From contig NZ_CP073760.1 in the NCBI RefSeq assembly GCF_018399035.1, positions 3,104,001 to 3,168,000 of the forward strand: a DNA stretch of 64,000 nucleotides. The letters are read 5' to 3'. Position numbers and translations under genes: made by a program. Positions 56,160-64,000 of this stretch are shown here, piece by piece. Below the pieces are notes generated by a model. That model did not search any database. It was given only the letters and a program-made list of their open reading frames with translations, and had not been told where the DNA came from. Source of the stretch: Thiocapsa sp. (GTDB lineage Bacteria > Pseudomonadota > Gammaproteobacteria > Chromatiales > Chromatiaceae). Each line of letters begins with the position of its first letter. Position 1 is the first letter of the stretch.

Positions 56160-56737
56160 CGGGGCCTCCGCTCGTTCGAGCCGAGCTCGAACCCGATCAC
56201 CATGGGTTCCGATGCTCCGGCATCGAAATGCCCCGCGGCCGATCCGACGGCCTCCGGCCCGCTCCGCACGCGCGCCAAGCACGGATGCGACGCCGAAGCG
56301 TCGCGACTTGGTCCCATTGCACTGGCGCATGGGGGCTGGCTGAGCGCCGGACGGACGGCGCAATCCTGCAGTGATTCGGCTTTGACGCCCTTCATGATTG
56401 TCCGCCCCGGGAATTCGCCGCGGTCCCTGACCTGTGATCTCACGTTGCCCCTTGTTCCATCGATCCTCGTGGCGCGTCCGTGCCCCGACGCGAGCAGATG
56501 GGCACCACGGCCGTCGATGCTCAGCCGATAGTCGCCCTTACCCAGGCTGATGCGCGTGGCGATCAGCTCGGCCGCCCAGCCCATGCCGCGGGCGAGGCGC
56601 AGCGCGGCCTCGTCCCTCACCTTGGCCGGCACCGCCTCCAAGAGCGCGCGCAGCGGCAGCACCGGGGGCGGGGTCGGGCCGAGGTCGAGGCCGGTCGGCT
56701 GCTGTTGCCTTGAGAGGGCCGCCATGCGGTGCTGCAC
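56156..56737 (-). pseudogene. Broken gene of unknown family
   Basis: The 193-codon frame ends with ATGA overlapping the AlbA start. The first 85 residues (PLRALLEAVPAKVRDEAALRLARGMGW...LGKGDYRLSIDGRG) have normal coding bias; after GHGRATRID the composition becomes non-coding-like. Just upstream, another frame reads LTRLGEDLRG in the same direction. This looks like an eroded gene with frameshifts. I do not recognise the family. Confidence 0.4.
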
Positions 56738-57016
56738 GGCCCTGGCCAGTCCGGGGACCGCGCAGGTCCTCGCCGAGCCGGGTCAATGCCTCACGCCATG
56801 GAAGTCGGCCGTGGCATCGGGCTCATTTGGCTTCGGCGCTGAGTCATCGAATGGCTCGCGACGGAATGGCCGCGTTCCCGGAAAGCTCGAGAGATCGGTT
56901 CTCCGCGACTATAGCGCCCTGACGAAAGACGATAAACCCCGCGATGGGGCACTGCAGCCGCCGGCTCCAGACGCTCGACCGGCCGTTTCCCTTGGGGCAC
57001 GATGTATGGACCTCGG

Positions 57017-57307
57017 TTATTCGTCCCATTCCTCCGCGTCGTATTGCGCCGGTGCCTCGCCATGGCTTTCCAGGATCAGCGGTGCCGGGGGCAGGGGCCC
57101 GGGCTTGGGGCGCTCGGCAACGATCTCGAATCTCCAGTCGTCGCCGAAGTCGAACAGGAGCTCCAGCGAGGGCGCGGCCAAGGCGTGCTTCGGCGAAAGG
57201 GCGAGCCCCCGATCGCCGACCAGCTCCAGCAGGCGATCGAAATCCGCCAACAAAGTCCCGGCCGCGCGCGGATCGAAGGTGTGACTGTCGAGTGCAAGAG
57301 TGCTCAT
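57017..57307 (-). CDS. Small pRiA4b ORF-3-like protein
   Basis: 96 residues. The segment LLFDFGDDWRFEIVAER followed by PLILESHGEAPAQYDAEEWDE is the core of the plasmid pRiA4b ORF-3 family; the family is normally longer, so this may be a short or truncated member. Function unknown, often found in mobile or variable DNA. The gap 56738-57016 shows no other gene. Confidence 0.6.
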   Translation of the reverse strand: MSTLALDSHTFDPRAAGTLLADFDRLLELVGDRGLALSPKHALAAPSLELLFDFGDDWRFEIVAERPKPGPLPPAPLILESHGEAPAQYDAEEWDE

Positions 57308-57396
57308 GTGAAAGCCGAAATTGGGGACGTTTCACTCAATCCCTGACCGAGGGAGCGGGACGTCTGGTGGTCTTGTCGAATCCGGTTGGCTTGTCG

Positions 57397-57837
57397 CTAT
57401 TCCGGCCAATAGTCTTCATCCAACAGATCCGCCTCGCTGAAAGGACAGACCGTTGGAAACAGGCTCGCATCGATGCCCGTTTCGCGGGTCGCGATGCGGA
57501 GTGCATCCGGGTAGGCCTCCTGGATCGCTTCGGGCAGGAATGGCTTGAGGCTGGGGCTCAGCCGTATCTCGCGAGCGATCTGGACCCGCTGCTCGACGAT
57601 CGATCCGCGCCGGCTTAACGAGCGCTTCATGGCTTGATATCGCCACTTCAGCAGGTGGGCGACGAGGACGATCAGCCGGCTGACGAGCGCGTTGCGTTCC
57701 CTGCGTCCCATGGCATCCAGCTCCTCGGCAAGCAGATCGGCATCGATGTCCTGCAACCGCCCTTGCCGCAACAGGGCAGCTTGAGCCTCGATCCAGGCGC
57801 AGAAGTCGTCGCGATAAAGATTGGCCATGGCAGGCAT
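57397..57837 (-). CDS. DUF29 family protein
   Basis: 146 residues from the ATG at 57837 with GAGGGA upstream; an ATG at 57828 is also possible. It matches DUF29: LYRDDFCAWIEAQAALLRQGR, ELDAMGRRERNALVSRL and HLLKWRYQ. It is helical throughout. DUF29 proteins are common in cyanobacteria and purple bacteria and have no known activity. Confidence 0.85.
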   Translation of the reverse strand: MPAMANLYRDDFCAWIEAQAALLRQGRLQDIDADLLAEELDAMGRRERNALVSRLIVLVAHLLKWRYQAMKRSLSRRGSIVEQRVQIAREIRLSPSLKPFLPEAIQEAYPDALRIATRETGIDASLFPTVCPFSEADLLDEDYWPE

Positions 57838-58529
57838 GAACGTTCCCTCGGCGGCCGTGGGTGTGGGGTTGCGGCGTGAGCCGCATTTGCCGGCCCTTGG
57901 AGACGAAGCCAGCGGGCGTTGCACGTTACGCGGCGAGTCTAGCGCCTCTGTTCGTCCATGGCCACGACGCGCCCTCGGTTGCCGGCAGCAACGCGGGCCG
58001 ATCTACGAGAGATCCATGTTCGGCTAAAACCCTTTGACCGGTGGCCATCAGAATGCCGCGATCAGGCAGGGTGCCGTGTCGCATGTGATTTTTCCAAGGA
58101 TCTGCGGAGCGGTGCTCGACGCTTGGCCTCAGGACTCAACAATGAGGCGAGGGATGCCAGCGGCTTGTCAGAACCTGATAAGCACGGAGCTTCAGCCACG
58201 CGCCGAATCCACGATTCAGGGCGGGGTGCCGCAATGATCAAGCAAGGAAATCCCGTGAGCGCGAGCCTGGCGAGCCGCGTTGCGGCAGTGTGTGTCGAGC
58301 GCCAACGGCGCGACCGCTGTCAGCCCAGGGCAGCGTCCTGGGTATCCATCAACCAAGACCAGTGAGCCCTGAAAGGGCGGTCTAACCATGAGTCTTTTGG
58401 GTAATTGGGGAGTTTGTCACCGTTCGGCCCCGCCCGAAGAATCGCGCCAAAGATCGACACATCAGAGACACGTCAGAGCGTTGGAGCGCCATTTCAGGGC
58501 TTAATCTGGATTGGAGTTCGTTTCTGTTC
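57838..58529. other. No supported gene
   Basis: About 690 bases before the hsdS fragment. Open frames exist but lack ribosome binding sites, domains and coding bias. Short inverted motifs (GAGCCCTGAAAGGGC near 58363) are the only structure seen. Confidence 0.45.
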
Positions 58530-58825
58530 AGGCACGAGATAGGTGAGTGCAGACTCGGCCCGATTCCGCGAAGCTGGGAGATCTGCAAGCTGAGCGCGGT
58601 CGCCGACACGATTACCAGCGGTTCGCGAGGATGGGCGAAATGTTACGCTGACGTGGGCGCCAATTTTCTCCGAATCGGCAATCTCACACGCGAGCATATC
58701 AATTTAGGCCTTGCTGACATCGTGCATGTCACCCCGCCCAAAGGACAGGAAGGATCTCGCACAGCGGTCCAAACAGGCGATTTGTTGATTTCAATAACCG
58801 CTGACCTCAGCATTCTTGGATCAGC
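58530..58825 (+). pseudogene. hsdS: hsdS fragment (type I restriction specificity subunit)
   Basis: One frame of about 98 codons reads GPIPRSWEICKLSAVADTI, SGSRGWAKCY, FLRIGNLTREHINLGLADI and GDLLISITADLSILGS, which is half of a target recognition domain of HsdS. The frame has no start of its own and is cut at its 3' end by palindromic element 11. No hsdM or hsdR is nearby. Confidence 0.8.
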
Positions 58826-58909
58826 TAAACCGCATCCAGAGCGAGAGGCTTGGTTTCGAGTGAGTTCGATGTTTGGCACATCGACGGTCCTTGGCGGGGA
58901 CGCGGTTTA
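58826..58909. repeat. Palindromic element copy 11
   Basis: 84 bp. The arms TAAACCGCATCC and GGACGCGGTTTA differ at one position. It joins directly to the hsdS fragment. An A/T tract (58911-58926) separates it from copy 12. Confidence 0.8.
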
Positions 58910-58933
58910 GAATTTTTATTTTTTTTGATCGCT

Positions 58934-59018
58934 TAAACTGCGCCTGCTCCAGCATCCACAGATACTGTCAAGGTTGCTCCAATCTAAAAACATCGCATAC
59001 CGCGCTGGGCGCGGTTTA
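58934..59018. repeat. Palindromic element copy 12
   Basis: 85 bp. The arms TAAACTGCGCC and GGCGCGGTTTA pair with one G-T. It ends 11 bases before the antitoxin ATG, so it could influence its expression. Confidence 0.8.
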
Positions 59019-59029
59019 GGATCTCAATC

Positions 59030-59251
59030 ATGATCGACTGGTCGAATTGCCCCGAAGTAGAGCGCGACGCCGAGCGTGTCAGCGGTGCTTGGGTGTTCCG
59101 TGGCACACGCGTCCCGGTGGCCGCCTTGTTCGAGAATCTCGAAGACGGCATCACCATCAATCAGTTCGGTGAATTGTTTCCCGGTGTCGATCTCAAACAG
59201 GCGCGCGCCGTGCTCGACTATATCGCTAAGACCTCGCTGGCTGCGGCTTGA
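59030..59251 (+). CDS. DUF433 antitoxin
   Basis: 73 residues. DUF433 core: CPEVERDAERVSGAWVFRGTRVPVAALFENLEDG and FPGVDLKQARAVLDYI, a small helix-turn-helix-like domain paired with PIN-like toxins. Its stop overlaps the toxin start as TGATG. It probably binds DNA and neutralises the toxin. Confidence 0.88.
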   Translation: MIDWSNCPEVERDAERVSGAWVFRGTRVPVAALFENLEDGITINQFGELFPGVDLKQARAVLDYIAKTSLAAA

Positions 59252-59571
59252 TGCGCGTCTTACTCGATCAAGGCGTTCCTGCTCCATTGCGGCGCATACT
59301 GGTCGAACATGAGGTTGTCACCGCCTATGAGCGTGGCTGGTCGACCCTCACCGACGGCGAGCTACTGGCGGCGGCGGAGCATGATGGATTCGAGGTGTTC
59401 GTGACCACGGATACCAACCTCAAATTTCAACAAACCCTGAGCGGTCGGGCCATGGCCATCATCGTGCTTGGAACGACAAGTTGGCCGCGAATCAGGAACT
59501 CGTCAGAGGTTGTCGTCGCGGCCATCGCAGCCGCTGAGTCAGGTTGCTATGCGGAAATCAAGATTGCGTGA
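59251..59571 (+). CDS. DUF5615 PIN-like toxin
   Basis: 106 residues. It starts MRVLLDQGVPAPLRRILV, with the acidic residues LLDQ, TDGELL and TTDTNL at PIN-like active-site positions. Partner of the DUF433 protein; such pairs are type II toxin-antitoxin modules with a presumed RNase toxin. The next 180 bases (59572-59749) hold no gene I can support. Confidence 0.88.
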   Translation: MRVLLDQGVPAPLRRILVEHEVVTAYERGWSTLTDGELLAAAEHDGFEVFVTTDTNLKFQQTLSGRAMAIIVLGTTSWPRIRNSSEVVVAAIAAAESGCYAEIKIA

Positions 59572-59749
59572 AATGGCTTTCCCTCGCATGGACATCGAAT
59601 CATGAGCATCCAGGACTGCCTCGACGAGCTGCACGTCGTCGAACTGCCATTTCTCGCCCAACTCGGCGAGAGGGACACCGGCGGCTTGTCGGGAAGCCTC
59701 ACCACGAGATCCAGGGTTCTACCCATCGCGGACGTTCGCAAACATGCCA

Positions 59750-60122
59750 TCAAGCAGTCCCGTCGAGGCCCCCATCCTCGTCCCCATACTCGCTCGCCCG
59801 CCGCGCATCTCCGCGCACCTTGTCGACCGGATAACGCGCGGCGTTGATGGCGATCTTCTCGTCGGCGGCGGCCAACAGATCGATATCCAACCGCTCGGCC
59901 AGGCGGACCAGGTAGTTGAGGATGTCGGCCAGCTCGTGGGCGACCTGCCGTTTCTTCTCGGCACTCAGCTCGGCGCTCTGTTGCTCGCTCAGCCATTGGA
60001 AGTGCTCGAGCAGCTCGCCGGCCTCGCCGGCGAGCGCCATAGCGAGGTTCTTGGGCGAATGGAACTGCTCCCAGTCGCGCTCGCGGGCGAAGGCGAGCAG
60101 ACGGGCGTTGAGCTGATCCAGG

Positions 60123-60133
<11 letters not shown>
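59750..60133 (-). CDS. MazG-like nucleotide pyrophosphohydrolase
   Basis: 127 residues from the ATG at 60133. The metal motif is [15 protein letters not shown] (EExxE-type helix) and [20 protein letters not shown] has the second acidic helix. It is of the RS21-C6/dCTPase branch, hydrolysing (d)NTPs to monophosphates. The start overlaps the argH stop by 11 bases, so the two are likely co-expressed. Confidence 0.9.
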
Positions 60134-61538
<1,405 letters not shown>

Positions 61539-61835
61539 CTGCGGGATCCGAAGTGGTGCGATCCGAGGATTCTACACGCTGGCGTTGCGCTGCATGGACC
61601 GCGCGCAGGGCCGCGGAACTCGGCTGAGACCCGACGCCGCACACGCGATGTCGGCGCCGGCTCAAATCCGAGTAAAATGATCGTGAGCTATCTTTAACGC
61701 GAGCATTCGCTGCGGTGGAAGGTCCGTCTGAAGACGCGCCTTGCCGGGCTTACCGGGCGCATCCCGCAGCACTTTCTGTTCGACCGAAAAAGCACCATTG
61801 TCAACCCGGTCAAGACCTGATCCATGGAAAAGGTT

Positions 61836-62588
61836 ATGAACATCCTGGTCGTCGACGATGAAGCACGGGCACGCGAACGGCTTCGGAGGCTGCTGGCCGA
61901 CGCCGACGGACGGTATGCCCTGGCGGGCGAGGCGTCCGATGGACTGCAGGCGATCGAGATCTGCAGATCGCGGCGGATCGATCTGGTGTTGCTGGATGTG
62001 CAGATTCCCGGCATGAACGGACTGGATGCGGCGCGAGCACTCACCGCGCTGGACCCCGCCCCGGCGGTCATCTTGGTGACGGCCTTCGACCACGAGACCT
62101 TGCTTGCATTCGCAAACCGACTCGCGGGTTATTTGGTGAAGCCGGTGTGCCGCGAGCGCCTCTTCGAGGCCCTGTTGCGCGTGCAGAAGCCGACGCCGAT
62201 TCAGTGCATCGGGCCGGCCGGATCGCCCGATCAAGGTCCACCTCGCATCGCCCCCCGTCGCCGGATCAGTGCCCATTACCGAGGCGGGCTGCGCTCCGTG
62301 CCGATCGAGGACGTCATCTATCTGCGCGCCGAGCATAAATACGTGACGGTGCGCCATGTCGATGGCGAGCTTCTCGTCGACGACTCGCTGCGTGCATTGG
62401 AGCAGGAATTCGCGGAGCTCTTCCTACGCATTCACCGCAATGCATTGGTGGCGCGCGCGCGGGTCTGCGGATTGGAGAAACGCTCGGACGGATACGCCTA
62501 CATCCAGCTGCGCGATTGTGCGGAGCGGCTCCAGGTGAGCCGCAGACACCTGCCCGAGGTTCGCCGGTGGGTCCAGGGAGACGACTGA
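61836..62588 (+). CDS. algR: LytTR response regulator AlgR-like
   Basis: 250 residues, matching the 248 of AlgR. The receiver domain (residues 1-120) has VVDDEARARERL and LLDVQIPGMNG with the phosphoacceptor Asp near residue 53, and YLVKPV. The LytTR DNA-binding domain (residues 145-245) includes DVIYLRAEHKYVTVRH and FLRIHRNALV. The start at 61836 gives the family N-terminus MNILVVDDE. argH lies beside it, as in pseudomonads, but no partner kinase (fimS) is present here. Confidence 0.93.
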   Translation: MNILVVDDEARARERLRRLLADADGRYALAGEASDGLQAIEICRSRRIDLVLLDVQIPGMNGLDAARALTALDPAPAVILVTAFDHETLLAFANRLAGYLVKPVCRERLFEALLRVQKPTPIQCIGPAGSPDQGPPRIAPRRRISAHYRGGLRSVPIEDVIYLRAEHKYVTVRHVDGELLVDDSLRALEQEFAELFLRIHRNALVARARVCGLEKRSDGYAYIQLRDCAERLQVSRRHLPEVRRWVQGDD

Positions 62589-62641
62589 GATCGGCAGAGG
62601 CCCGGCTGATCCCTCGCCTCCCCCTTCCCCAGACACTCGAC

Positions 62642-63517
62642 TCAAGCACCCTCGGACTGCGCGCGTCGCGTCCATCCCCAAAAGAGCAGCGCCAGCAGGC
62701 CGATCCAAACCGCCGCCAGCCAGCCGATGACACCGTCGTAGCTGCCGACCAGAAAGGCGGCCGGTGCCTCGGGGTTGCCGTCGGTCATCCGCCGCGTCAC
62801 CTGAATCACGAAGACCCAACCGGCGTGAAGCCCGATGCCCCACGCGATGTGCCCGGTGTGCTCGCGCACCAAGGCCAGAAAGACACCGACCATCAAGAGC
62901 GCCGCCATCGAGCTCAGATGTTTCCACTGAAAGACGTCGATGAAGACCGCGCCGAACATCTGCAACGCGCCCGCCCAATCGAAAAGCACACCCTCCGGCA
63001 AGGCGCTCGGCTTCATGAAGTGGACCAACATGTAGAGAAATGCGGTCCAGACCACGGCCGCGGCCACGCCGTCGCGCCGACGGATCGCCGTGTAGAGCGC
63101 ACCGCGGAAGAAGGTCTCCTCGAGCACGCCGATCAAGAGCCCGCCGATCAGGGCTTGAAGCGCCTTCTTCGCCAGATAGGGCCAGAGCTCCAGATCCGCG
63201 TCGGGCAGGCGAATCTCCAGCGCGACGAGCATCACCGCGAGCACCGCGAGGATCGCCACCCCTTCGACCCAGCCGAGCGCGAGCGCGCGTCGGAAGACCG
63301 GTTTTGGAATGCCGTAACCCAACGCGGTTCGATTCGCGAGTTGCAGGCGCTTGAGAAAGGGCCAGAGCCCCAGCAGGATGAAGATCTGCGCCAAGCGGCC
63401 CATGACCCTCTGCGGGTCTTCGTCGAGCCAGCCGGTCGCCATCACGGGATAGGTCAGAAGCGCCCCCAGCAGGAGGCAGACGAAGAGATAGGCGAAAAAG
63501 AGTGCGGTGATGCGCAT
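62642..63517 (-). CDS. CPBP family intramembrane metalloprotease
   Basis: 291 residues, about eight membrane helices. The CPBP (ABI/Rce1-like) motifs are EETFFRGALY (near residue 133), FLYMLVHFM with the second-motif His and IGLHAGWVF with the third. All expected catalytic residues are present. The role is unknown; relatives process peptides or prenylated proteins in the membrane. It is 18 bases downstream of a methyltransferase gene in the same direction. Confidence 0.9.
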   Translation of the reverse strand: MRITALFFAYLFVCLLLGALLTYPVMATGWLDEDPQRVMGRLAQIFILLGLWPFLKRLQLANRTALGYGIPKPVFRRALALGWVEGVAILAVLAVMLVALEIRLPDADLELWPYLAKKALQALIGGLLIGVLEETFFRGALYTAIRRRDGVAAAVVWTAFLYMLVHFMKPSALPEGVLFDWAGALQMFGAVFIDVFQWKHLSSMAALLMVGVFLALVREHTGHIAWGIGLHAGWVFVIQVTRRMTDGNPEAPAAFLVGSYDGVIGWLAAVWIGLLALLFWGWTRRAQSEGA

Positions 63518-63535
63518 CGATTGGGATCTGTGATT

Positions 63536-64000
63536 TCAGAGGGGTGAATCAGTCACGGCCCCCGCCTTGCGGGCAACCGCCAGCGTGCGGGTGAAGCCCC
63601 AAGGGACGGCTTGCTCGGGGGTGAGGAATTGCGCCGACGCAAAGCCGGCACCCAGCAGGCGTCCCAAGAGGTCGTCGCCATAATCGCGGAACGCCAGCAC
63701 TGCGGCGTCCTGCTTTGCCGGGTCCACATGGTACTGCGCCGGGAGCAGATGCGTGATCTCGCCGGACGCCTCCAAACGCGCACGTTCCACGGTCTGAGGC
63801 AGGCCGCTCAAAGGCACGGTAAAGAGCAAGATGCCGCCGGGGCGCAGCACACGATGGATCTGCCCGAAGCCCAGACGATCATCGGGCACATGCTCGAACA
63901 CCTCAGTGGATGTGCAGAGGTCAAAGGATGCATCCGGAAAGGTGAGACGCTGCACGTCCTGACAGAGGACCCCGTCCCGCAACTCTCCGGGCTCCGCGTC
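63536..64000 (-). CDS. Class I SAM-dependent methyltransferase, C-terminal part
   Basis: 155 codons are visible; the N-terminus lies beyond the right edge. DASFDLCTSTEVFEHVPDD is methyltransferase motif III-IV and HRVLRPGGILLFTVPL motif V of the Methyltransf_11 type. The substrate is unknown. The frame is open to 64000. Confidence 0.85.
   Translation of the reverse strand, partial: DAEPGELRDGVLCQDVQRLTFPDASFDLCTSTEVFEHVPDDRLGFGQIHRVLRPGGILLFTVPLSGLPQTVERARLEASGEITHLLPAQYHVDPAKQDAAVLAFRDYGDDLLGRLLGAGFASAQFLTPEQAVPWGFTRTLAVARKAGAVTDSPL

Noticed and set aside
59602..59847. 81-codon frame starting MSIQDCLDELHV
   Set aside because: It overlaps the mazG-like gene on the other strand, and its second half is only the shadow of it. 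The first half could be a gene fragment but cannot be supported.

Overview
The window is GC-rich gammaproteobacterial chromosome, most likely from a purple sulfur bacterium of the Chromatiaceae (Thiocapsa-like). This rests on a Calvin-cycle phosphoribulokinase next to a complete rnfABCDGE cluster, a membrane pyrophosphatase, an encapsulated-ferritin-type protein and a DUF302 lipoprotein, combined with typical gammaproteobacterial gene orders (apbC/metG, miaB-phoH-ybeY-corC, argH beside algR). No photosynthesis or sulfur-oxidation gene lies inside the window, so the assignment is an inference. No rRNA, tRNA or CRISPR array was recognised.

Layout. 1-6.1 kb: a cut pterin dehydratase gene, an EncFtn-like ferritin, two secreted alpha/beta hydrolases that overlap tail to tail, a secreted repeat protein and a secreted trypsin-like protease. 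6.1-12.3 kb: the phosphate operon pstS-pstC-pstA-pstB-phoU on the minus strand, with a Pho-box-like site and a one-base frameshift in pstA. 12.3-18 kb: a glycosyltransferase, dcd, apbC and metG. 18.2-23.6 kb: rnfABCDGE. 23.6-30.2 kb: a hybrid sensor kinase, prkB, rlmJ, an RNase T2 and corC. 30.2-33.1 kb: ybeY, phoH, miaB. 33.3-37.4 kb: the anaerobic ribonucleotide reductase locus, where nrdD carries an intein and its glycyl-radical domain is a separate 63-residue gene, followed by nrdG; paired NrdR-box-like sites lie upstream. 37.6-42.5 kb: a CbiX-like protein, a DUF302 lipoprotein, eroded remains of a nosZ-nosB-nosD nitrous oxide reductase cluster, a DUF2189 membrane protein and an MBL-fold hydrolase. 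42.7-52.9 kb: hppA, lpxD, rsmF-like, a RimK-like ATP-grasp ligase, a GNAT/C39-peptidase fusion and argE. 52.9-59.6 kb: an accessory stretch of gene fragments (ypfJ, hsdS, others), a flippase, an AlbA-type regulator, a DUF29 protein and a DUF433/PIN-like toxin-antitoxin pair. 59.7-64 kb: a MazG-like pyrophosphohydrolase, argH, algR, a CPBP protease and a cut methyltransferase.

A family of about 85-bp palindromic elements with ends reading CTAAACCGCG/CGCGGTTTAG runs through the window. I found twelve copies, all outside intact genes, and several supply the stop codon of the neighbouring gene. Three copies carry matched changes in both arms, so the pairing seems to be kept. Several other short repeat families are present.

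The points that most deserve follow-up are the split, intein-bearing NrdD, the palindromic element family, the relic nos cluster, and the GNAT-C39 peptidase/RimK-like ligase pair, which looks like a peptide-modification system I cannot assign to a known pathway.
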